DNA from: CAZVEV01 sp964625865
Lineage (GTDB): Bacteria > Planctomycetota > Phycisphaerae > SM23-33
Length of the DNA stretch: 12,444 nt
Direction of reading: 5' to 3'
Assembly: GCA_964625865.1 (NCBI GenBank)
Contig: CAZVEV010000181.1
Location: forward strand, 1 to 12,444
Part shown: positions 6,641 through 12,444 of the stretch, one piece after another
How positions within the stretch are numbered: the stretch's first letter is position 1
Layout: the number at the start of each line of letters is the position of its first letter
Made by a program: the position numbers and the translations under genes
The notes under the pieces: generated by a model
What the model was told of the DNA's origin: nothing
Database searches by the model: none
What the model saw: only the letters and a program-made list of their open reading frames with translations

Positions 6641-6952
6641 GCTTCCTTCTTCTTGGGCGTGCAGCCGCGCTTGCGGGACGCCGGGAACACCCCTTCGCAC
6701 CGGTCGTGCCATGACCCACTGATAGCCGTCAGCCACGGGCCCGTCAACTCCACACGGCCTCTTCCTTTCTGTACTGCACCATGGCGTGAGATTCCCGGCC
6801 GGGCGGTTTGCCCGGGGCGCGGGCGGATCTTACGTTTCCTTCGGAGCGATATGACGCCAAGGTGACGCCGCACCCCGGGACGGGTGTGACCGCAGTGGCC
6901 CCGCGTGGGTCCGGGTCCGGAGTGTCCTGGCCAGAGGGAAAGGGAGCCCCGT

Positions 6953-7645
6953 ATGAGCAGCAGGAGAGCAGCCGTCTCATGTCTTGCCGCAGCACTGACG
7001 GTGCTGCTGGCCGTCTCGCCGGCGTCGGCGAATCCGATCAACATCCTGACGTTCGAGGGCACGGGCCTGGGCCAGCGGATCAGGCTCCATGCCCCCGGCA
7101 CGCGGGCCGACGGCGATACGCTGTTCGCCGGTCAGATGAAGTACGAGTACAAGAACGCGGACTTCGTCAGCTACTGCGTGGACCTTGACCAGCGGGCGGG
7201 GTCGGCACCGGTGGTCGAACTGGACATCGACACGCTGAATCGCGGCAACGAGATAGCGTACCTGTTCCTGAACGAGGCGGGCAACGTGACCGACCGCGTG
7301 GGAGGCGCGGCACTCCAGGCGGCCTTGTGGGAACTGCTCTACGAGAAGCCCGGCCGCGCCCTGGACCTGGCGCCGGACCGTGGGGACGGCTTCAGCATCA
7401 TCAAGCGGAAGCGCAGCGCGATGGACGTGTCGGTCATCGACGCGGGCAACGCCCTTCTGGCGACGCTCCAGGACATGCCCGGCGGCTGGGACGCCGCGGG
7501 AAGCGTCAGCCTCCTGCACACCGCGTGCAAGCAGGACACGATCGTGCCCGGCCAGACGGCGCCGATTCCCGAACCGGCGACGGTAGCGGTCCTGGGCCTG
7601 GGCGGGGTGGCGATAGCCCTGCGCCGTCGCCCGCGCCGGCAGTAG
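6953..7645 (+). CDS. PEP-CTERM protein with a thioester-domain-like Cys/Gln motif pair
   Basis: The 230-residue protein has a Sec signal peptide (residues 1-26, cleavage likely after ASA) and ends in IPEPATVAVLGLGGVAIALRRRPRRQ, a PEP-CTERM signal for exosortase processing. Between them, FVSYCVDLDQ (C75) and AALQAALWELLYE (Q122) recall the motifs of surface thioester domains, where a Cys after an aromatic residue bonds to the Gln of a TQxA-W motif; the same pattern is common in PEP-CTERM proteins whose chemistry is untested. The ribosome site AAAGGGAG (6939-6946) is 6 nt from ATG 6953, so the upstream start at 6905 is not needed. It is divergent from the sulfatase. PEP-CTERM identity is firm; a real thioester is speculative. 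Confidence 0.82.
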   Translation: MSSRRAAVSCLAAALTVLLAVSPASANPINILTFEGTGLGQRIRLHAPGTRADGDTLFAGQMKYEYKNADFVSYCVDLDQRAGSAPVVELDIDTLNRGNEIAYLFLNEAGNVTDRVGGAALQAALWELLYEKPGRALDLAPDRGDGFSIIKRKRSAMDVSVIDAGNALLATLQDMPGGWDAAGSVSLLHTACKQDTIVPGQTAPIPEPATVAVLGLGGVAIALRRRPRRQ

Positions 7646-7658
7646 AGAGACATTTCCG

Positions 7659-7719
7659 CTCGGGCGCATCGGCGCCCCGGGCGGTCCATAAGCCTTACCA
7701 AGGGCACACCAGTGCCTTG
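7659..7719 (+). terminator. Hairpins downstream of the second PEP-CTERM gene
   Basis: CTCGGGCGC (7659-7667) pairs with GCGCCCCGGG (7672-7681) with one bulge and a 4-nt loop, beginning 13 nt after the stop. A second hairpin, CAAGGGCAC/GTGCCTTG (7699-7719), follows. Neither has a T-run, so termination would be inefficient or need Rho. Confidence 0.3.
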
Positions 7720-7764
7720 CCCCTCGGATCCGCCACCTCCGGGGGGCATCCTTTATTGGTTGAA

Positions 7765-7853
7765 GGTTCAAGGTCGAAAGTCGGTGGGCGACCGGCACGG
7801 TGCTCGGGGCGGGCAACTCTTGTCTGTTGACATTCGCCCTTCGACCTTTGACC
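7765..7853. repeat. Imperfect inverted repeat flanking the MITE-like element
   Basis: GGTTCAAGGTCGAAAG (7765-7780) and CCTTCGACCTTTGACC (7838-7853) match as reverse complements at 13 of 16 positions. The right arm touches the left end of the larger inverted repeat that starts at 7857, so the intergenic region may have grown by successive repeat insertions. Confidence 0.4.
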
Positions 7854-7856
7854 GTC

Positions 7857-8200
7857 AGGGCAATCGCATCTAAACCCTTGATCGAGGAATTGCTCGAAAC
7901 ACAGCACAAACGAAAGAGAAAACAACAGAAGAAACAGCAACGGCCTAGCCGCAGATTTCGCAGATTACACAGATGAGAAGAAACGCAAGACAGAAAGACA
8001 ATTCGAACGGAGAGATGATCACAGATTCATTTCATCCATTTTCGTTTTCGCTGTTTCTGTAATTCTCTACTCAAGTCTTCTTGTCTTTCAATCTGCGTAA
8101 TCTGCGAAATCTGCGGCTAGGCCGTTGCTGTTGGTTCTGTTTTATCTGTTGTTCTCTGTTCTGTCGTGTCTTCGGCTGGATGTTTAGGTGCGATTGCCCT
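7857..8200. mobile_element. 344-bp MITE-like inverted repeat, no protein encoded
   Basis: The ends are 19-bp terminal inverted repeats with one mismatch: AGGGCAATCGCAYCTAAAC at 7857-7875 and, inverted, at 8182-8200. An inner pair of 42-nt arms (7933-7974 and 8091-8132) matches at 41 of 42 positions and contains CTAGCCGCAGATTTCGCAG. A further perfect 9-bp pair, GAAAGACAA/TTGTCTTTC (7993-8001/8081-8089), continues inward. The left half is purine-rich, the right half pyrimidine-rich, and GC content is clearly lower than in the flanking genes. Near-identical CTTTGAYCGTC motifs flank it (7846-7856 and 8202-8212). It fits a non-autonomous element or an abundant intergenic repeat; a structured RNA is the alternative. 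Confidence 0.6.
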
Positions 8201-8219
8201 GCTTTGATCGTCACCCTAC

Positions 8220-8248
8220 TTGACACGCCATGGCGCGGGGCGTAGTGT
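8220..8248 (+). promoter_or_regulatory. Promoter candidate for the aldehyde dehydrogenase gene, palindrome in spacer
   Basis: A perfect TTGACA (8220-8225) is followed after 17 bp by TAGTGT (8243-8248), a weak -10 box. The spacer begins with the 10-bp palindrome CGCCATGGCG (8226-8235), a possible operator. A leader of about 60 nt contains a GCCCC/GGGGC hairpin (8265-8277). Confidence 0.5.
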
Positions 8249-8316
8249 TCGAGATTCCTGTCTGGCCCCGCTGGGGCGCCGGCGAGCGAGTCCGATAACG
8301 ACAAAGGGAAGCAGGT

Positions 8317-9777
8317 ATGACAAGTCCCGAGTTTCGCGGTTCACTCTACATTGACGGCCAATGGTGCGAGGCCGACGACGGGCGAACCGTCGACGTGATC
8401 AACCCGGCGACCGAGGAGGCCGTCTGCCAGGTCGGCTACTGCAGCGAAACCGAGGTCAATCGCGCGATCCAGGCGGCCTCCGACGCCGCCAAGGCGTGGC
8501 GCGACATGACGCCCTACCAGCGGGCAGTGCCGCTGAAGAAGGTTGCCGACCTGATCCGCCAGCGCGTCGACGAGGTGGCGGTTCCGCTGACGCTGGAGCA
8601 GGGCAAGCCGCTGGCCGAGGCGCGCCTGGAAGTGCTCGCAAACGCCACCTTCTTCGAGTGGTATGCCGAGGAAGGCACGCGCGTCTACGGCGAGATTGTC
8701 CCGTCGCACTTCACGCACAAACGCCTGTTCCACTTCCACCAGCCGATCGGCGTGTGCATGCTCGTCTCGCCGTGGAACTTCCCGCTGTTCCTCCAGGGCC
8801 GCAAGATCGCCCCCGCGCTGGCCGCCGGCTGCACGATCATCTGCAGGCCCTCCACGCAGACGCCGCTGAACCTGATCAAGCTGTTCGAGATCCTCGAGGA
8901 TGCGGGTGTCCCGGGCGGCGTGGCGAACCTGGTGATCGGCCCGGCCGGCGCGTGCATGGATCCGGTCTACGCCGACCCGCGCGTGCGACAGATCAGCTTT
9001 TCCGGCTCGGTGGAGGTCGGCAAGGAGATCATGCGCCGCAGCGCCGAGAACGTGAAGAAGATCGGCATCGAACTGGGCGGCCACGCGCCGTTCATCGCCT
9101 TCCCGGACTTCGGCGGGGCGGCGGCGGCGAAGTTCGCGGCCCTGAGCAAGTTCCGCAACTGCGGCCAATCGTGCATCTCGGCCAGCCGGTTCTATGTCCA
9201 CGAAGACATCTACGACGAGTTCTGCGCCCGGGCGAAGGCCGAAGCCGAAGCGATCGTGGTGGGCAACGGCATGGACGAGGGCGTCACGATGGGGCCTATC
9301 GCTGAGCCCAGCCATCTCCAGAAGGTCCTCGGCCTGATCGAAGACGCCCGCAGCAAGGGCGCGACGATTATCGCCGGCGGGGGCAGGCCCGACGGGTTCG
9401 ACAAGGGCTACTTCGTCCAGCCGACGGTGATGACCGACGTGACGCCGGAGATGCAGATCATGCAGGAAGAGCCCTTCTGTCCGATCATGCCGATCATCCC
9501 CTTCAAGACGTTCGACGAGGCCATCGCGATGGCCAACGACATGGAACTGGCGCTGGCCGGCTACATCGCCACGCACGACATGACGACCGGCATCCGGGCA
9601 GCCGAAGAGATGGACGCGGGGATCATCTCGATAGGCGACTACTCGCCCGCGACGGTGCTCAGCCCGTTTGGCGGGCTCAAGCAGAGCGGCATCGGGCGCG
9701 AGGGCGGCAGAGAAGGCATTCTCGAGTACCTCGAGGCCAAGTACGTCTCACTGGCCCTGGACGAAGACAGGCTATGA
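8317..9777 (+). CDS. NAD(P)-dependent aldehyde dehydrogenase
   Basis: The 486-residue protein has the full ALDH set: SPWNFPLF with N154, the cofactor segment GCTIICRPSTQTP, FSGSVEVG in place of the usual FTGSTxxG, ELGG with the general base E252, and NCGQSC with the nucleophile C286, 34 residues later as in the family. EEPFCPIMPI and the C-terminal FGGLKQSGIGREGGREGILEYLE also match. Length and motifs fit the succinate-semialdehyde/lactaldehyde-type group, but the substrate cannot be read from sequence. The usual KPAE is RPST, so the Glu that favours NAD over NADP is missing. No signal peptide is present, so it is cytoplasmic. AAAGGG lies 8 nt upstream of the ATG. It appears to be transcribed alone. 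Confidence 0.93.
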   Translation: MTSPEFRGSLYIDGQWCEADDGRTVDVINPATEEAVCQVGYCSETEVNRAIQAASDAAKAWRDMTPYQRAVPLKKVADLIRQRVDEVAVPLTLEQGKPLAEARLEVLANATFFEWYAEEGTRVYGEIVPSHFTHKRLFHFHQPIGVCMLVSPWNFPLFLQGRKIAPALAAGCTIICRPSTQTPLNLIKLFEILEDAGVPGGVANLVIGPAGACMDPVYADPRVRQISFSGSVEVGKEIMRRSAENVKKIGIELGGHAPFIAFPDFGGAAAAKFAALSKFRNCGQSCISASRFYVHEDIYDEFCARAKAEAEAIVVGNGMDEGVTMGPIAEPSHLQKVLGLIEDARSKGATIIAGGGRPDGFDKGYFVQPTVMTDVTPEMQIMQEEPFCPIMPIIPFKTFDEAIAMANDMELALAGYIATHDMTTGIRAAEEMDAGIISIGDYSPATVLSPFGGLKQSGIGREGGREGILEYLEAKYVSLALDEDRL

Positions 9778-9857
9778 GTGTGTACGCGACGACGCCGATG
9801 CAGCTTGCTTCTTGGCGTCCGACCGTCTGCGCAGAGCGCCGTCATGTCGTTACGAAC

Positions 9858-9889
9858 TTGTTTCCAAACCCGTGCAAACCGTGTAATCT
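9858..9889 (+). promoter_or_regulatory. Possible promoter for the FIST gene pair
   Basis: TAATCT (9884-9889) is a reasonable -10 box. Upstream TTGTTT (9858-9863) is spaced 20 bp away, while the overlapping TTCCAA (9862-9867) gives 16 bp. The 9778-9857 stretch after the dehydrogenase stop shows no T-tract terminator, so readthrough is also possible. Confidence 0.35.
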
Positions 9890-9949
9890 ATGGATTCGTG
9901 TCGTTGTGGTTGTCGTTCGCCGCGGACATCAAGAGGCTGGGAGAACATG

Positions 9950-11368
9950 ATGAACAAGATGCTGGCGGTAGTACTGGTCGCGGGGATGGTTCTGGTCGGG
10001 TGCGGGTCATCCGACGAAGGTGATGAGGAGAACGTCGTGACGTCCGGTTCGAATGAAACTGTCAAGATCGCCGTCGCCTGGTCGTCCGATCCGTGCGCCG
10101 CGACGGCGGCAACCGAAGCGACCAAGAAGGCGATCGCCGCCGTCGGCGGGAAGGCCAAAGCCGTTGCCTTCTACACCTACTACCAGGACGCGGACTTCGT
10201 CCCGGACGAGAAGAACCAGGCCACCGCGTGCAAGGCGGACATCGCCGCCGAAGACGCCGCGGCCAAGGCGGTCAACGACGCCTGCGACGGGGCGCCGAAC
10301 ATCGGCTGTCGTGCGCGCCCGCTGTGCAACGGCGGGACGCTGCTGAAAAACGCCATCGCGGTAATGGCTATCGCTGGCGACGGCGCGTCGGTCGCGACGG
10401 TCAAGACGGCGATCCAGGACGATCGCCTGGCCACCGGCAAGGCCATCGCCGACGCGATGAAGGACGTCAAGGATCTCAAGCTGGTGCTCGCGCTGGCCGA
10501 GATGCGCCTGAGCTTCGAGACCAAGGACGGCGTCAGCGTCGAGGACTTCATCAAGGGTGTTCTGGGCGGCGCGCCGGCGGGCACGACGCTGTTCGGAGGC
10601 AACTCGATGCCCGACGACATGGCGTCGGCCGGCGGCATGGCGGGAAAGCAGTTCTTCAACGGCGAGGCCCTCAAGGGCCACGTCGTCGCCCTCGGCATCG
10701 GCGGGCCGTTGGTGTCGTTCGGCAACCACGCCAACGAGTTCACCCCGTCGGCCAAGACCGCGAAGGTCACGAAGACCAGCGGCAAGTGGATTGTCACGCT
10801 GGACGGCAAGCCGGCCGAAGGCGTCTACCGCGAGATGAGCGGCATGACCGCCGACGACGAACTGTCCAGCGACTGGCTGCACCCGATCGGCGTGAGTTTG
10901 GGCGACGGCAAGAACTACACGCGGATGGTCCTGAACTGGGTTGCCGATGGCAAGGACAAGGACGGCAAGGCCGTCGACGTGCCCGACGGGTCGCTGATGT
11001 TCGTGGCGCCGGTTGTCGAGGGCACGGAGATCTTCTGCCTGGCCTGCCAGCAGAAGCCCGAGCCCATCGTCGCCTCGGCCAAGACCACCGTCGCAGAGTC
11101 CGCCGCCGCCGCCAAGGCCGCCGGGGCCACCCCGTCAGTGCTCCTGCTGAGCAACTGCTGCGCCCGCGGCATGCGGCTGCGAACGTTCGGCGGGTTCGGC
11201 ACGAATGACGAGATCAAGCTGGCGGTTGCCCCGGCCCTCGGCGCCGACGTGCCGATCTTCGGCTTCTATGCCTGGGGCGAACTCGGCCGCATCAAGGGCG
11301 ACTACCAGGGCATGGACCACCAGTACCAGCAGCATACGTTTGTATCGAACCTCGTAGGCATTAAGTAG
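9950..11368 (+). CDS. FIST-domain lipoprotein
   Basis: The 472-residue protein starts with a lipoprotein signal (MNKMLAVVLVAGMVLVGC; lipobox LVGC, lipidated C18). After a short acidic linker, residues about 38-260 fit FIST_N (GGAPAGTTLFGGNSMPDD ... QFFNGEALKGHVVALGIGG). Residues about 285-472 fit FIST_C: HPIGVSLGDGKNYTRMV, FVAPVVEGTEIF, VLLLSNCCARGMRL, then EIKLAVAPALGADVPIFGFYAWGELGR and QHTFVSNLVG. FIST domains are thought to bind small ligands as input modules of signalling proteins and are usually described as intracellular; here the signal places the whole protein outside the cytoplasm. Cysteines are many (C49, C94, C112, C120, C126, C363, C366, C403, C404). GGGAG (9939-9943) is 6 nt from the second ATG of a doubled ATGATG, so 9950 was chosen. 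No output domain is attached. Confidence 0.8.
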   Translation: MNKMLAVVLVAGMVLVGCGSSDEGDEENVVTSGSNETVKIAVAWSSDPCAATAATEATKKAIAAVGGKAKAVAFYTYYQDADFVPDEKNQATACKADIAAEDAAAKAVNDACDGAPNIGCRARPLCNGGTLLKNAIAVMAIAGDGASVATVKTAIQDDRLATGKAIADAMKDVKDLKLVLALAEMRLSFETKDGVSVEDFIKGVLGGAPAGTTLFGGNSMPDDMASAGGMAGKQFFNGEALKGHVVALGIGGPLVSFGNHANEFTPSAKTAKVTKTSGKWIVTLDGKPAEGVYREMSGMTADDELSSDWLHPIGVSLGDGKNYTRMVLNWVADGKDKDGKAVDVPDGSLMFVAPVVEGTEIFCLACQQKPEPIVASAKTTVAESAAAAKAAGATPSVLLLSNCCARGMRLRTFGGFGTNDEIKLAVAPALGADVPIFGFYAWGELGRIKGDYQGMDHQYQQHTFVSNLVGIK

Positions 11369-11372
11369 ACCC

Positions 11373-11386
11373 GTGCCGACAGGCAC
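11373..11386 (+). repeat. Intercistronic hairpin between the FIST genes
   Basis: GTGCC/GGCAC (11373-11377/11382-11386) with a GACA loop sits in the 36-bp gap between the two genes. There is no T-run, so it probably does not terminate; it could affect mRNA stability or the relative level of the second protein. Confidence 0.45.
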
Positions 11387-11404
11387 ACAACCGAGAGGAT
11401 CAGA

Positions 11405-12403
11405 ATGATGAGAATCCGAACAGCAGTAACGATTGCAGCAGTAGTGGCGCTGATGGCGATGGCAAGCCCGGCGTGGGCGGCCTGCGGGGCCTGCGGGCCC
11501 GCGGCGCACAGCCACGCGATGGGCATCGGCGTGGGCCATTCCGAAAACGAAGACCTCGCCAAGGCCGGTGACGAGGCCGCCAAGCAGGCCAAGGCCGGCC
11601 TCAAGAGCAAGACCGCCGAGGTCGTGCTGGTCTTCGGGCGGAACAACACCAAGCAGGACGCCCAGAGTCAGCAGGCGATGCTCGACGCGGTGGCCAAGCA
11701 CTTCCCGGCCAAGATCATCTACGGCTGCAGCGCCTACAACGCGATCACGCCGACCAGTCCGGCCGGCACGGTGGGCGTGTTGGCCCTGACCGGCGTGCAT
11801 GCCGACGCGGCCCTGATGCCCGTCAAAGGCAAGGACCTCGAAGGGTGCGGCAGGAAGATCGGCGAGGCGCTGAAGCCCGCGGTGGCCAAGAACAAGGGCC
11901 ACGGCCAGTTCATGGTCCTGATCGGCGACGCCCACTACCCGATCAACCAGAAGCTGATCGACGGCGTCTGCGGCGTGCTGGGCAAGACCTTCCCGATCTC
12001 CGGCGGGGCCGCCAAGGGCGGGCTGACGTACTGCAAGGGCAAGGTCTACAAGAAGAGCAACCTCGGCCTGCTGATCAGCGGCGACTTCACGTGCGGCTTT
12101 GCAATCAAGAAGGCCAAGACGAAGGAGCCGATGGACGTGGTCAACGCCGCCGGCGAGGCGTTCACCAAGGCCGTCGCGGGCAAGAAGGACAAGCTGCAGA
12201 TGGTCTTCGCCTTCGACTGCGGCGGGCGGCGCGGGCAGATGAAGGACAAGCGCCCCCTCGAGGTCGTCCAGATGAAGGAAGCGGCCGGCAAGGCGCCGAT
12301 CTTCGGCTTCTACGGTTCGGGCGAGACCGGACGCGACGGCAACGACGCGCCGCCCAAGGGCGTAGGCTACCACATCTGCGCCGCGGCGATCTTCAAGAAA
12401 TAG
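11405..12403 (+). CDS. Exported compact FIST-domain protein
   Basis: The 332-residue protein has a Sec signal peptide ending in SPAWA (about residue 25), then a CGACG motif at the mature N-terminus. FIST_N is recognisable in AEVVLVFGRN (71-80), KIIYGCSAYNAITP (103-116, like the family's viGCSsxGei) and FPISGGAAKGGLTYCKGKVY (196-215). FIST_C is reduced to FAFDCGGRRGQM (268-279) and APIFGFYGSGETGRDG (297-312) before GYHICAAAIF. It lacks the HPIGV...YxR and later segments of its neighbour, so it is shorter by about 140 residues. GAGAGG (11393-11398) is 6 nt from ATG 11405; another ATG follows at once. With a 36-bp spacing it is almost certainly co-transcribed with the FIST lipoprotein. A secreted or periplasmic partner of that lipoprotein is the simplest reading; ligand and function are unknown. 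Confidence 0.78.
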   Translation: MMRIRTAVTIAAVVALMAMASPAWAACGACGPAAHSHAMGIGVGHSENEDLAKAGDEAAKQAKAGLKSKTAEVVLVFGRNNTKQDAQSQQAMLDAVAKHFPAKIIYGCSAYNAITPTSPAGTVGVLALTGVHADAALMPVKGKDLEGCGRKIGEALKPAVAKNKGHGQFMVLIGDAHYPINQKLIDGVCGVLGKTFPISGGAAKGGLTYCKGKVYKKSNLGLLISGDFTCGFAIKKAKTKEPMDVVNAAGEAFTKAVAGKKDKLQMVFAFDCGGRRGQMKDKRPLEVVQMKEAAGKAPIFGFYGSGETGRDGNDAPPKGVGYHICAAAIFKK

Positions 12404-12444
12404 ACACTGTCGTTCTTTCCACGTTTGACGGCGGGCGAGGTTTA
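12404..12444. other. Non-coding end of the window
   Basis: The 41 bases after the FIST gene stop show no hairpin, promoter or gene that I can recognise. Confidence 0.5.

Noticed and set aside
6442..7101. 219-codon minus-strand frame in the divergent region, containing KKKEAKPEKVTVPINSGFSLARQ
   Set aside because: One stretch looks protein-like, but the whole frame overlaps two real gene starts, has no ribosome site and crosses the tandem hairpins.
6953..7645. Complete exosortase/PEP-CTERM system in this window
   Set aside because: Only the sorted substrates are present; no exosortase-like membrane protein is encoded here.
7857..8200. CRISPR array or insertion sequence
   Set aside because: The repeats are inverted arms, not regularly spaced direct repeats, and no transposase or Cas gene is present.
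8341..9576. 411-codon minus-strand frame
   Set aside because: Antisense shadow of the aldehyde dehydrogenase, which has complete catalytic motifs on the plus strand.

Overview
The window is GC-rich bacterial DNA. It most resembles a member of the Planctomycetota, perhaps the Phycisphaerae or a related class, and probably a metagenome-assembled genome, because it carries a run of exactly 100 Ns. The pointers are two PEP-CTERM proteins with Arg-rich tails, a Tat-exported Cys-type sulfatase with a C-terminal beta-rich extension, a NagB-like/PIG-L gene pair and long structured intergenic regions. The taxon is inferred from gene style, not proven.

Layout: 1-549 is a hairpin-rich non-coding region ahead of an exported two-domain redoxin-like protein (550-1782, +). 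A good sigma70-type promoter at 1912-1940 leads to a PEP-CTERM protein with a discoidin/CBM32-like beta-sandwich (2062-2820, +), closed by a clear intrinsic terminator that overlaps the end of the converging minus-strand cluster. That cluster reads, in transcription order, sulfatase (6461-4744, interrupted by the gap), PIG-L deacetylase (4600-3812) and NagB-like protein (3815-2880, ATGA overlap with the deacetylase). Divergently, a second PEP-CTERM protein with a possible Cys-Gln thioester motif lies at 6953-7645. The 671-bp gap at 7646-8316 holds a 344-bp MITE-like inverted repeat. Then come an aldehyde dehydrogenase (8317-9777, +) and a tandem pair of FIST-domain proteins, both with export signals (9950-11368 and 11405-12403, +).

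How the genes may work together: the minus-strand cluster looks like part of a pathway that desulfates, N-deacetylates and then isomerises or deaminates an amino sugar or a related compound. The carbohydrate-binding-like PEP-CTERM protein nearby fits surface capture of a glycan. The NagB-like protein has lost residues of the usual phosphate pocket, so its substrate is probably not plain glucosamine-6-phosphate. The most unusual items are the exported FIST pair (FIST domains are usually described as intracellular sensors), the large inverted repeat, a palindromic repeat inserted in frame inside the sulfatase gene, and a pair of GAA-loop hairpins with a compensatory base-pair change in the predicted sulfatase leader. 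No tRNA, rRNA, CRISPR array or transposase gene was seen.
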